Shown: positions 25,526 to 36,357 of the stretch, in pieces
Layout: each line of letters opens with the position of its first letter
Numbering within the stretch: position 1 is the stretch's first letter
Notes under the pieces: generated by a model
Told to the model about the DNA's origin: nothing
The model's database searches: none
What the model saw: the letters and a program-made list of their open reading frames with translations, nothing else
Position numbers and translations under genes: made by a program
NCBI RefSeq assembly: GCF_000208745.1
Contig: NC_030851.1
Coordinates: forward strand, 28,588,646 to 28,652,645
Direction: 5' to 3'
Source of the DNA: Theobroma cacao
Taxonomy: Eukaryota; Streptophyta; Magnoliopsida; Malvales; Malvaceae
DNA: 64,000 nt

Positions 25526-28187
25526 GCATAGTAGAAAGTTTATGAATATAGTACGTGATTGTAATGTATGTGGAATCTTGCATGTTGAACAGTGAAAGTT
25601 GTTACGTATTTTCAAATTGATGTTTATTGCAGCAAGGAATTTGGCTATAGCGAAAATGAATTCTCGCTACAGTTAGAAACTCTCAGGTGGTGATGCAGTT
25701 TTGTCACTTTAACAGAGATTTTGACTACCTTTCGGTCAGAACTAGGCAAAGTAATAAACATTAAAGTCCTAGCCCTACCTCTTAGCTTTCTAATGACCTA
25801 ACAAGCATATCAATTGGACTTCTGAAGTGGGAGATATGCTTGACAAACCGAAACATATGCAAACCCAAAATGCCTTTTGCTGCAGCGAGAAACTTGCTGT
25901 CACGTTGCTACATTGCTCCGTTTTTTATATAATTTTCTTCCCTCTTTTATCTTTAAGATTGAGCATGGGTCTTTGCAACACTAAGAGTTTATTTACCAAT
26001 GTTCGAAACATGGGGTTTAGGGAAGAAATTAAACAAAACTGCATTGTTTTCAAAACAAGTGCATCATGATTTTTAAATTTTCCTTATCAATTGCTTGTTC
26101 CCTTCCTATGTTCACTCATTGAGTTCGTACTCACAGTTTTTAACTTCATGTTTTCATATCAAGAGGCAGTTGGAACCTAGGTCAAGGTGTCTACGTGGAC
26201 TCGTCTCTTTGGTAGGTATCTCAGCATTCAATAGCTGTACCTTCGCCAAGGTCGCTCCTCTAGAAGTCAAGTGTCTTTATGCTATATATATAGATAAACG
26301 AAATGTAAAATTTTAAGATACTTGTCTTAGACAATATATATGTATATATATACTTTGAATGGTAACGCCATTATGAGTTGGTGATGGTTAGCACCATTTT
26401 GAGGTAATATATATATATACATGCGAATATTTGATCATGGTAAAATATCATTCAAGTACTTACAGTTGAGATCATGAAATGTGACTTTAGGAATACTCAA
26501 TAGATTGATGAATAGGTTATACAAATAGGCTTGCTTGGACTTAGTGGCTATGCTCATTGGGTCCATGCGTCGGTCACGACCCGAAATTTGGATCGTGACA
26601 CTATAGAGGTCGAGGTCTTAGAATGCAAGAGAAAACCTTTCGATTTTTCTCCAATCTCTTCCAAAACTGAGCCTCCTCCAAGCCTTTTTCTTCTTTCTCC
26701 TTTCTTTCAAGCTGATTCTTTTTCTTTTTTTCACTCCACTCTTCCTCTCCTCTCGGGTGAAAGCTTCACAAAGCCCTCTCCTCTCCATTTCTCTTCCAAA
26801 TGGGCAGATCACTCCTGGGACTCACTTGTTTTCTTCACCTTTTTCTTTTAAAACTCGAGCCCTTCCTTGCATGTTTCTTTCTTCCTCTTGGATGGAGTTT
26901 CTTAAGCTTACTCTTTTCTTTTTTCTTCTCTAAATGGCTGGCCCCTCTCTCAGCTTCCCAAAGCTAGTTCACTTTTCTCTCTTTTACTCTCCCAAAGGCA
27001 CAATTTTTACCTAAGTTTCCAAGCTATTTTCCTTTTCTTTTCTCTTTCTTTTAATTATTTACTTGGCTACCCTCATGAACTAATAAGAATGCATGCATTC
27101 TTATTCTTTTTATTTCATTTGGCCATCTTGGCAACCAATGGGTTCTCATGCACTAATTTCCTTTCTTCCACATTGGTTAAATATCCACTCTTCATTATCC
27201 TTCCATTCTTTAATTCATTTCATTTTCATTTCCTTTTAATGCCACTTTATCACCCAATAATATTTCATGCTATAATTATACCTTTTTCTTTTCAAATCAC
27301 ATTACCATCCTTGCTTTGTTTACCATGGGCTATCTTTGCCAAACCATGATTTTCTTTCACTTAAATACTCTTTATTCTTTTTCTCTTTATCAACTTTCAC
27401 ATGGTCAGGTCCCACATGTTTCCCACTAGCTTCTTACTTTTTGCATGCAATGATTTGCATGTAATAGTAAATTCACATGTACATCTCCTATCCCATATAA
27501 TCTAACTTTCCTTGGTTAGTAAATGTCCATTTAACTTTAAATATTAAAATTACACACAAGCCCTCAAACTTTTCCTTATTTGCCATTCGACCCTCTAAAC
27601 TTTCATCCTCTACAATTTGGTCTTTCCAATGTTTATTCAATTCCAATTTCCTTCTATCTTTCTTCCTTTACACTTGTACAAATAGGATATAAAATTTGTA
27701 CTTCACCAAGATGTCACCATAATATTTAAATATATACTTACCCGCTCTAACTTTATTTAATAAAGACATGTGGGCTCCACTAACGTCATTTTTCTTCAAA
27801 ATTCTTCCTTATTTCCACTCCCCCCACTTAGACAACTTGTACAAATCACACATCCTTTGTGTAATATAGTCAATTTGACATCGGTATTATTTTAATATTA
27901 TTTTATCTAAAAATTATTATTTTATTCTAAAATTTTCCTCTAACCTTATAAAGCTCTAAAATACCTTACTTTGCCCCGATTTAGCTCTATAGCACCTTTT
28001 AACTCCACAACTTTGACCTCAACAAGATATTATTATTCTATTATTATTTTATCGCATCCAAAATATTTTATTCTAAGATATCCTTTTCATCCTTCAACAC
28101 TCTTAAACACTTAAATTTATGTTAATTGGCCCTTTGTTTTGTCAATAAGGTCATATTGGTTTCTATACGAGGGTATGGGGTGTAACA

Positions 28188-28833
28188 AAAATAGTCAAAA
28201 TGCAAATGTTATAATGAGAAATAATATCACCAATAAATTTAAGTAATTATGAAAATTTCTCATTTGTCAATTTCATCAATGCAAGCACAAAAAGTTTGAA
28301 TTTGCACCAAATAATTATGAAAATAATCATAGTACATGTTTTAGGAGCCAAGAGTCATAATTAGAATGAAATCCATGAAGTAAGTTAATGCAATGGACAA
28401 GGAATGAAGTACTGACTCATTTTAAGGCATAAAAACTTGTCCATTTTGGCTATTGTCTTGTAGGTATCAATGTTTTCACTTTTGTAGCTTGAAAATGCAG
28501 AAAAGTTTTACATTCACAGCTTGTGAATGGAGTTCAAAAATGATTTTTGAGTAAAATTAAATTCAAATAGCTTTAAAATATCATTTTAAACATGTATAGC
28601 CTAAAATTCTTCAATAGAAATATGTTTTCTCAAAATTTGGCTCACATTTTTCAATATTTGCTTATTGTGCTCAAAGTCTAGGTACTTAAATAGCTCATTT
28701 ATAAACTTATGCCTCTAATTCATTTATAAACGTTCGTCTTTAATATGCACAAGCAAGCTTAATTTTCATCATGATGCATGAATATGATTTATAAAATTTA
28801 CAACAAACGTATTAGGTAATTTTTAAGCATAAT
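28188..28833 (-). other. Non-coding segment of copia relic E between C1 and D
   Basis: 28200-28345 resembles 14467-14700 on the same strand: gagaaataat, atgaaaatttctc, gtcaatt...gcacaaaa, ttgcaccaaat-atgaaa and acatgttttaggagccaaga occur in the same order. No coding potential. So E contains two copies of this non-coding stretch, or two related elements were joined here. Confidence 0.5.
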
Positions 28834-30390
28834 TGGTAACTTTATAATATAAAGTTATTTGGACTTAATTTTGATAATAATTTAGCTAAGTTCTTGGAGT
28901 AATGTATAGAAATTAGTAGGTTTTATTTAATTATTTTGAGGTAGTTAACTAAGTGAGCCAACCTAATCTTAGTTAATCTTGTGTTTAAATTGATTGTTCT
29001 GTGCTTAAGACAATTTGTTATTGATTTATTTGTGCCTTTATAGGTGTTTATAGAAGAAGGACTTTTAATGGAAGAAAGAGAGAAATTATGAGATGTAGAC
29101 CTTCACTACACATGTCTCAGTATTTCAACCATAACATGCACTATAGAACTCTAAATGAGGTGATTCTTAGACCATTCAACATATAAGGGAAACATCTACA
29201 ACCTTCATGTTTATCACTTTTCCCAATTCAGCTTAAAAGGTGGTCAAAAACCTTGTTGACATTGAAGTGTTGTAGCAATCCCAGAAAGAAATATTAAATC
29301 TTGATTTTTGTAAATCAAAGGGCTGAGGCTGTAGCCTTGGTGGAGGTAGACCATAGCTCACATAGTCTGATGAGGAAATCCTTGTTAGAATTGACCTTTT
29401 TCTTCACCCAACTTGGTCTAACTTCAAAGCCTTATTAAAGCAACCTTTTATAGGACTTTTAGAGGAATGAGAAATACCATATTAGAGCAAAGGTTTAGCC
29501 ACAAAAAATTATTGAAAACAGTCTCGTTGGAGCTAAGAAGAAATTGAAGGATTCAAAAAGATTTGGAGATCAAGATTTCAACTCTTGGAGCTTCTTTATT
29601 CTTTTTGTTATTCTTTATTTTTCTTAGTTTGGTTTCAATGTTTAAACTTATTTCATGATGATTTGTGACATTATGGGGAACTAATATAGTTATCTAAGAT
29701 TATGATTGAACTCAATAAGTAGTCTGAATTATTTACCTTTCTTTTGCTTATGTTTGATGGTTTTAAGTTGTTTATTTTATTTTGTTCTTAGTACTTCTAA
29801 TTGCTTGATCACCAATTAGATTGACTTAGAAACCTAAGTTAAATCTTAACGAAGGAGATTTAAAGTAAACCTTGAATAGAATAGCGTATGATTGAATGCA
29901 CTTAGTTAATTAGGTGTTTTATTTTGCATATAGGGTACAAATACACCTATAAGCTATACGTAGCCAAGATTAAAGCATGAGCTTAATGAATCTTTTTTCA
30001 ATTTAATTTGCATAGACATATAGTAAGTTACTTGAGAGAGATATTTTTATGAGAAACTCAACAGAGACTTCTAAATAATTTAAGACTCTAGGTTTGCAAC
30101 TTAATCCATAGAAGTAAGTTAAGAGAGAGATACAATGTTTAGATGAAGTACTGAGGGACATCATAATCTTAGGTCTGGTAGTTGATTAACATATTTGCTG
30201 ATTAATCTTAGACTAGTTTTAGTCTTAGTTTGTTAGAATTAATTTTTCTTTTTCAATAATTTAAATTTGGTTGTTTGAATAAGATTAGGATGTTTTAATT
30301 TTAGTAGTTAATAGTAGGAATTAATTCAATTATCTATGGGATCGACACTATACTTTTAATGATATGTGCACTTGTGTGGATATTTCGACA
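28834..30390 (+). repeat. 5' LTR of D
   Basis: Begins tggtaactttataatataaa and ends tatttcgaca. It aligns along its length with 49493-51052: the words aattttgataataatttagc, gtgagccaacctaatcttag and gaatgcacttagttaatta are shared. Substitutions and small indels are scattered along it, more than between the two BF LTRs by eye. Confidence 0.9.
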
Positions 30391-30398
30391 ATAAGTTT

Positions 30399-30420
30399 TT
30401 GGAACCGTTGCCAGGGAATT
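30399..30420 (+). other. Primer-binding site of D
   Basis: ttggaaccgttgccagggaa lies 9-10 bases after the LTR end. It is close to the tRNA-Asp-complementary site typical of Athila/Tat elements (tggcgccgttgccgggga). Three mismatches, two of them G-to-A or C-to-A type, fit decay. Confidence 0.8.
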
Positions 30421-30620
30421 GATTTTTCATTCTTTATTGTAATATTAATACCAAGCATTCTTAACCAACCTTCAAAATTTTTCTTTAATTTTCAAGTACT
30501 TTTGGTCTTTATATGCAAATAGCCTCAAATTTGAAAGTTGTTCCTTTTGATCCAAAAATCAAACAGACTTTTCAAAGACTTTAGAGGAAAAATCAATAAG
30601 TTTATGCTCAAAGTAAAACA

Positions 30621-31942
30621 ATGGCTGATCATCAAGGAGAAAAGACCAAGTCTTTGAGGGAATATGTTGTTCCATTGGTACAAGGTCTCCACTCTAGTAT
30701 CCAAAGACCTCTTACTCAAGCCAACAACATTGAAATTAAGCAAACAATCACTCAAATGATTTAGACTCCTATTCAATTTTGGGGTTTGCCTAATGATGAT
30801 CTTAATGCTCATATTGTGAATAGAAATTTGTGACACATTCAAGGCTAATGGTGTTATTGATGATAGCATAAGATTGAGGTTTTTCCCTTTCTCATCGAGA
30901 GATAAGGTAAAGAGCTGGTTAAATTCGCTTCCTACTAGTTCTATTAGTACTTGGGATAATTTGGCTCAGAAATTCTTAGCAAAATTCTTTTCACCTGCTA
31001 CGATTGCAAAGATTCGTGATGGGATCACCTTTTTTATGCAATTTGATTTTGAATCATTGTATAAGGCTTAGACGAGGTGCAAGAATTTGTTAAGAAAGGT
31101 GTCCTTACCATTGTTACCTAAGTGGTTGCAAGTTCAGACTTTTTGTAATGGTTTGCTAAGACCTATTAGAACCATCATTGATGCTATAGTTGGAAGTGTA
31201 TTTATAAATAAATCCTTGAGGAGATGTCTTCCAATAATTACTAGTGGCCATCTGAAAAATTGGGTGTAAGAGAAGTTGTTGGAGTTCATGAACTAGATGC
31301 AATTAATGTTTTGATTGCACAATTGGCTTCTTTCACAAAGACAATTGATAAATTGAGTGTTAATGTTGTTTAGAGCCCCTTTGTGACTTGTGAACTTTGT
31401 AGAGAATGACATTTTAATGACAATTGTCCCATCTACACTAAATTTGTTCATTTTGCTAGAATTAGGCAACAAAATAACAATCCTTATTCCAATGCGTATA
31501 ATCTTGGTCGGAGGAATCAACCTAATTTTTCATGGACCAACAACCAAGGGTTTTCATTAGCATCAAAACGAAACTTGCCTCCTGGATTCCTCCTAGAGCT
31601 TTTATGCTAGAGAAAAAGCATTCAATGAAGGATATGTTCATGCAATTCAAGACAAAGACTGATGCCTTCATGACAAACTCTCATGGCAAAGACTAATGCC
31701 ATCATTAAAGTCAAACAACATCAAGTGGGCTCACTTGCCAGTGCTCTTAATAACAGACTTTGAGGTACCTTACCTAGTGACACTAAGCCTAACCCAAGAA
31801 GAGAAGGTAAAGAACATTGTAAGGTAAGCACTCTTTGCAATAGAAAAGAGGTAAGTAAAGAGGTTAGTGGTAAGGATTTAAATTCTGAAATTTGAATTCA
31901 ATTCGATGAGAAAGAAATTACAAAAGATGTTGAAAAAAAATT
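30621..31942 (+). pseudogene. Gag pseudogene of D (Athila type)
   Basis: Gag would form the virus-like particle. The likely start is ATG at 30621 (MADHQGEKTKSLREYVVP), matching the usual short N-terminus of Athila gag. The frame at 30874-31071 reads FFPFSSRDKVKSWLNSLPTS then STWDNLAQKFLAKFF, the core capsid block. 31087-31269 continues it (WLQVQTFCNGL) in another frame. A zinc knuckle follows at 31383-31428: C-E-L-C, a stop where the family has Gly, then H-F-N-D-N-C. At least four stops or frameshifts break it. From 31560 to 31940 only scattered similarity remains. Confidence 0.85.
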
Positions 31943-32861
31943 ATGGTTGAAAAATTTGTTGAAAATTCAAAAGAAGAAAAATTAGAATTAAAACCTACTC
32001 CCACACCTCCACCACCTTTTTCTCAAAGATTTCAAAAAGAAAGACTTGACAAACAATTCCAGAGATTTATTAATGTTTTAAAAGAGTTATATATTAATAT
32101 TCCTTTTGCTAAAGCTCCGGAACAAATGCCAAGATATGTTAAATTCTTGAAAGACATCTTGTCTAAACAGAGGAAATTGGGTGAGTTTTTAACTATTGCA
32201 CTTACTGAGGAGTGTAGTGCCATTATTTAGAATAAGTTTCCACTAAAGCTTAAAGATCTAGGTAGTTTTACTATTCCTTGCACTATTGGTAGTCTTTGTT
32301 TTGCTAAAGCTTTATGTGATTTGGTTACAAGTATAAATTTGATGTCACTATCCATTTATAAAAAAATTAAGCTTGGAAGAAATTAAGCCAACTTTTATAA
32401 CTTTACAACTTACTGATTGATCCATCACCTATCTTTATTGTATTGTGGAAGATGTTTTAGAGAAAATTGGTAAGTTTATTTTTCTAGTAGATTTTATTAT
32501 ACTTGATATGGAAGAAGACCGTGAAACACCGATCATTTTTGGGAGACCATTCTTGAGAACTGCTCAAGCTTTAATTGATGTGGAAAAAGGTGTGCTTACT
32601 TTTAGGGTTGAAGATCAAAAGGTAACATTTAATATTTTTAAAGTATTTAATTTTTCCAATGAACATGATGAGTGTTTCTCAATGAATGTGGTGGATAGCA
32701 TTAATAATAATGTGTTTATTGAGAATTATTCTGACGATCCACTAGAAACATCTACGATTTCTTCTTGTAATATTATTGATGAAGGGGTTCTTGAATATTC
32801 TAACCATCTGGATGCTGCATCACATCTCCCAAAATCCCAATTTGAGTCTCTGGAATTATGA
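31943..32861 (+). pseudogene. Gag C-terminus / aspartic protease region of D
   Basis: 31943-32230 gives PPPPFSQRFQKERLDKQFQR and FAKAPEQMPRYVKFLKDILS, the stretch just before the protease in Athila elements. The catalytic loop expected as D-[LS]-G-A-S reads D-L-V-T-S at 32318-32332, so the Gly-Ala pair is lost. After a frameshift the frame at 32445-32861 reads VDFIILDMEEDRETPIIFGR then PFLRTAQALIDVEKGVLTFR. This is the second half of the retropepsin fold, with the I-I-x-G-R-P-F motif intact. It would process Gag-Pol if active; it is not. Confidence 0.88.
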
Positions 32862-33002
32862 ATTACAACTTCACCAATCAAGCCTTCCATTCAAAATCCT
32901 TTTTCACTTAAGCTCAAACAACTACTTAACCATTTAAGTTATGATTTTTTGGGATATTCTTCTACACTACTAGTAATTGTTTCTTTTTTTTTTTATAAGC
33001 AG

Positions 33003-33448
33003 GAATATAAACTCATTGGCGTTTTAATGGAACACAAGAAAGCAATTGGGTGGACCATTGTAGACATTTAAAGAATTAGTCCATCTATTTGCATGCACAA
33101 AATTCTTTTGGAAGAAAATCACAAGGCAACCATTGAGTATCAACAAAGGTTGAATCTGATCATGAAAGAGGTGATAAAGAAAGAAATTATTAAGTGGCTA
33201 GATGCAAGTATTATCTATCCTATTTTTGATAATTCATAGGTAAGTCCAGTCTAATTTGTCTTGAAGAAAGGAGGTATGATTGTAGTTTCTACTAAAATAA
33301 TAAGCTCATTCTTACTAAAATTGTGACTAGTTGGAAGGTATGTATGGACTATAGAAACTTCAACACAGCCACTAGAAGAGATCACTTTCCACTCCCTTTT
33401 ATTGATCAGATGCTTGATAAACTAGTAGTTATTAAATATCTGATATAG
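33003..33448 (+). pseudogene. Reverse-transcriptase N-terminus of D, core deleted
   Basis: Reads HKKAIGWTIVDI-stop-RISPSICMH, then NLIMKEVIKKEIIKWLDASI and, after a frameshift, VCMDYRNFNTATRRDHFPLP followed by FIDQMLDKL. These are RT fingers motifs 1 and 2 of Ty3 elements. Similarity stops at about 33440 and resumes inside the distal RNase H segment at 33449, so roughly 1 kb, including the Y-x-D-D catalytic motif and the RNase H active site, is deleted. Confidence 0.88.
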
Positions 33449-33646
33449 AAGAAGGATGCAAAACAACGCTTAATAAGATGGGTACTTTTGCTTCAAGAAT
33501 TTGACTTGGAAATTCGAGAAAGGAAAAGCACAAAAAATCAAGTGGCAGAGCATTTATCTAGGTTGGAGAATGAGGAACAAGTTGGGAATTCAATAATGAT
33601 CAATGAGACCTTTCCTAATGAGCAGTTGTTTCATGTAGAGAAGTAG
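33449..33646 (+). pseudogene. RNase H/connection tail of D
   Basis: Reads [20 protein letters not shown], then [20 protein letters not shown]. This is the RT-RNase H C-terminal block preceding integrase in Athila. It abuts the RT deletion and ends at a TAG before the integrase. Confidence 0.85.
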
Positions 33647-34881
33647 AAATATTTGCTATGGTATGCTAATTTTTTTATCTACCTTGTGAGTAAACTCTTC
33701 CCTCCAAGATTTAATTCTAAACAAAAGAAGAAATTCTTGCATGGTGTTAAACACTACATGTGGGATGACAATTTTCTTTACAAGTATTATGGAGATCAAA
33801 TCATTAAAAGGTGTGTTCATGAAAAAGAATTTGATAATATTCTTCATCACTGCCATTCATCTGATTATGGAGGGCATTATCGAGGAAAATAATTGTTACA
33901 AAGGTTCTACAATCAGATTTTTACTGGCCTTCTCTTTTTTAAAGATGCTCATAATTTTGTTGAAAGATGTGATAAATGTCAAAGAGTAGGCAATATATTT
34001 AAGAGACATGAGATGCCTTTGAACAACATCCTTGAAGTTGAAATTTTTGATGTGTGGTGAATTGATTTTATTGGTCCATTTATTCCATCCTTCAATAATG
34101 AATACATCTTGGTTGCTATTGATTATGTTTCTAAATGGGTTGAAGCTGTTGCATTAGCAAGGAATGACTCTAAGGAAGTGATAAACTTCTTGAAAAAGAA
34201 CATCTTCACACATTTTGGTACACCTAGAGCCATCATTAGTGATGAAGGGTCTCACTTTTATGACAAAACTTTTGAGGCACTGCTTGCCAATTATGGGGTC
34301 AAGCATAAAATAGCCACTGTTTATCATCCTTAAACTAGTGGCCAAGCTAAAGTTTCAAATAGAAAAATTAAAAAATTTTTGGAGAAGATTATTTATCCTT
34401 CCAAAAATGATTGGTCGAAAAAGTTGGATGATACTTTGGGGGATTATAGGACTGCATATAAAACTTCAATCAGAATGTCTCCTTTTAGATTAGTTTATGG
34501 TAAAGTTTGCCATCTTCCAATTGAACTTGAACACAAGGCATATTGGGTAGTTAAAAAGTTGAATTTTGATCTTCAAGCAGCTAGAAAAAAGTGTCTTGTG
34601 TAACTCAATAAGATGAATGAATTTTGTCAAGAAGCATGTGAGAATACAAGAATCTACAAAAAGATGAAAAGATGGCATGATCAGAAAATCATAAGGAGAA
34701 GCTTTGAACTTGGCCAACATATTCCTCTATATAATTCTCATTTGAAATTATTTCCTAGAAAGCTGAAGTCTCGTTGGTTTGGACCTTTCGTTGTTACGAG
34801 AGTATATCGTCATGTAGCAGTGGAGGTGGTTGATGATAAAGCAAGCTTCAAGGTGAATGGGCAATGATTAAAGCACTATTG
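33647..34881 (+). pseudogene. Integrase pseudogene of D, catalytic Glu lost
   Basis: Integrase would insert the cDNA. The N-terminal HHCC zinc domain spans 33653-33990 in pieces (HHCHSSDYGGHYRGK ... ERCDKCQRVG). The catalytic core follows: first Asp in I-D-F-I-G-P-F (codon 34074-34076), second Asp in I-I-S-D-E-G (34241-34243). The position 36 residues on, required to be Glu, is Lys (34349-34351, aaa), in G-Q-A-K-V-S-N. The GPF/Y-like tail RWFGPFVVTRVY is at 34770-34810 and V-N-G-Q-stop-L-K-H-Y ends the frame, with TGA where a CGA Arg is expected. Stops at 33890, 34055-34070, 34331 and 34602 confirm it is dead. Confidence 0.92.
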
Positions 34882-35135
34882 GGGTGGTGATTTCGATCGT
34901 TAGAGGTCCTCAATCACACTTATCAACGCAATTTGAGTAAGAGAAAGTCAAGCTATTGACTATAAAAAGTGCTTCGTGGGATACAACCTAAGTGTTCTAA
35001 CTTAATTAACTTACTCTAAATTAATTTTATTTATGTATTTTCCATTGCAAAAAATTTTGCTAATTAATTTCTTTTATTTTGCAAGTACATTTACCCACCT
35101 TTCCCAAAAAAGAAGGGGGGTAGACTTGGAGTCCA
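34882..35135 (+). other. D non-coding region left of B3
   Basis: AT-rich sequence after the integrase, ending ggagtcca at the B3 insertion point. It continues at 47690. Nothing coding recognised. Confidence 0.6.
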
Positions 35136-36357
35136 TGTCACAGCCCAATTTTGAGCCATGATCGACGCGTGGACCCAATGGGCATAGCCCACTAAGCCCA
35201 AGCAAGCCCATTTATATAACCTGTACATCATTCTATCAAATGTTCCTAAAGTCACATTTCATAATTCCAACCTACAAGTACTTTAATAATGTGCTACAAC
35301 AATCAAATACTTGCATTTATGTTAACCCAAAATAATGTTAACCATTGCCAACTCATAGGGGCATTACCAATCAAAATATACATATATTGTCTAAGACATA
35401 TATCTTAGTAATTTACATCGCATTTATCTATACACAACAAAAACACACTCGAATTCCAGTGGAGTGACCTTGTCAAGGTATAGTTATTGAATGCCGAGAT
35501 ACCTGCCAGGGAGACGAATCTACGTGGACACCTCGACCTAGGTTCCAACTGCCTTCTGATCTGAAAACATGAAGTTGAAAATAGTGAGTATAAACTCAGT
35601 GAGTGAACATAAGAAGGGAATAATTAAACGATACGAAGAGATTTTGAAAACATGATGCACTTTAGTTACAAACAATGCAACTTAATTTAATTTCTTGTAA
35701 AGCCTCTTAATTCAACTCTTGATTATTTAATTCCTTAGCACTGAAAATCCATGATAAACCATGAAGTTGAAAAGAATGAAAATTTTCAACAAATATCCAC
35801 GTAAAACAAGCAAAACAGAGGGTTTCTCGCTGTAGCGGAAAGGCATTCCCACTGTAGCGAAGTGAAATTCGGACCAAAATCTTGAACCACTAGAGAGTTT
35901 CTTGCTGCAGCGAGAATGCATTTTCGCTGTAGCGAAAACCACCTATAGGTATCTTGCTCCAACGAGTTACAAGACTGTAGCCAGCCTCCCAACCCGAGAG
36001 TTTCTAGCTGTAATGAAATTTATTCCCACTGCAACAAGGAACAGAACACCAAGAAGAAATTTCTTATTACATCAAGAAAAGGCCATGTTGCTGCAAATAA
36101 AAAAAATCAGTTTGAAATTACTTAGCAATATCCAAGGTTTAACATGCAGGATTCACCATACATTATAACCATATACCATATTCATAAACTTTCTATTGCA
36201 TAAGTATATATATACATCTATAAACACGAATACCACCACCACCTCCCCTAACTCATGTGCAACCCCTACATCGTGCACATAGTTGGAGTCATCGTGTGCA
36301 CCCTCACATCACGCACAACTAATGCCATTATCTGCAACCCCCACATCGCGCACAAGC

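Larger units (their letters stand above)
21297..26600 (+). mobile_element. Family B solo LTR B2 (opposite to B1), interrupted by A2
   Basis: Only its first two bases (TG, 21297-21298) precede A2. It resumes at 24040 with tgagacc and ends ggatcgtgaca at 26600. TSD ctata at 21292-21296 and 26601-26605. It lies inverted relative to B1, into whose 3' tip it inserted. Net 2563 bp including a 950-bp run of N (24505-25454). It carries the AT microsatellite (25480-25523), the palindrome cluster (25630-25890) and the homologue of the GTGAG block, all in reverse order compared with B1. Confidence 0.9.
18702..26622 (-). mobile_element. Family B solo LTR B1, interrupted by B2
   Basis: Starts TGTCACGACCTAAATTT at 18702; TSD atgca at 18697-18701 and 26623-26627. 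The right tip after the B2 insertion is only 17 bp (26606-26622, gaggtcgaggtcttaga), where intact copies end ...tctcaca, so the CA terminus has mutated. Net length 2612 bp. Contents in order: GTGAG...GTGAG block (19100-19120), CTGCAG palindrome cluster (19340-19730), AT microsatellite (19892-19925), a 35-bp tandem array (19950-20080) and a minus-strand TATA box (20913-20923). Confidence 0.9.
16330..28187 (-). mobile_element. Family C solo LTR C1, containing B1, B2 and A2
   Basis: Starts TGTAACGATCG at 16330 and ends tatggggtgtaaca at 28187, with exact TSD aaaat (16325-16329 and 28188-28192). Excluding B1 and its duplicated TSD leaves about 3.93 kb of LTR (16330-18701 plus 26628-28187). The minus strand begins TGTTACACCCCATACCC, the opening used by Tekay/Del chromovirus LTRs and matched by C2 at 62949. 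It holds the conserved block gtgagtctcacaaactcagt at 16751-16770. No coding sequence was seen. Extensive T-rich sequence fills 26640-27400. Confidence 0.87.

Noticed and set aside
24297..25615. Long reading frames of 358-428 codons around 24297-25615
   Set aside because: They are open only because they cross 950 N; the real sequence on both sides is LTR and AT microsatellite.
26531..27349. Plus-strand frames of 106 and 86 aa, Phe/Ser/Leu-rich, in C1
   Set aside because: T- and C-rich LTR sequence; no domain, and the first crosses the B2/B1/C1 junctions.
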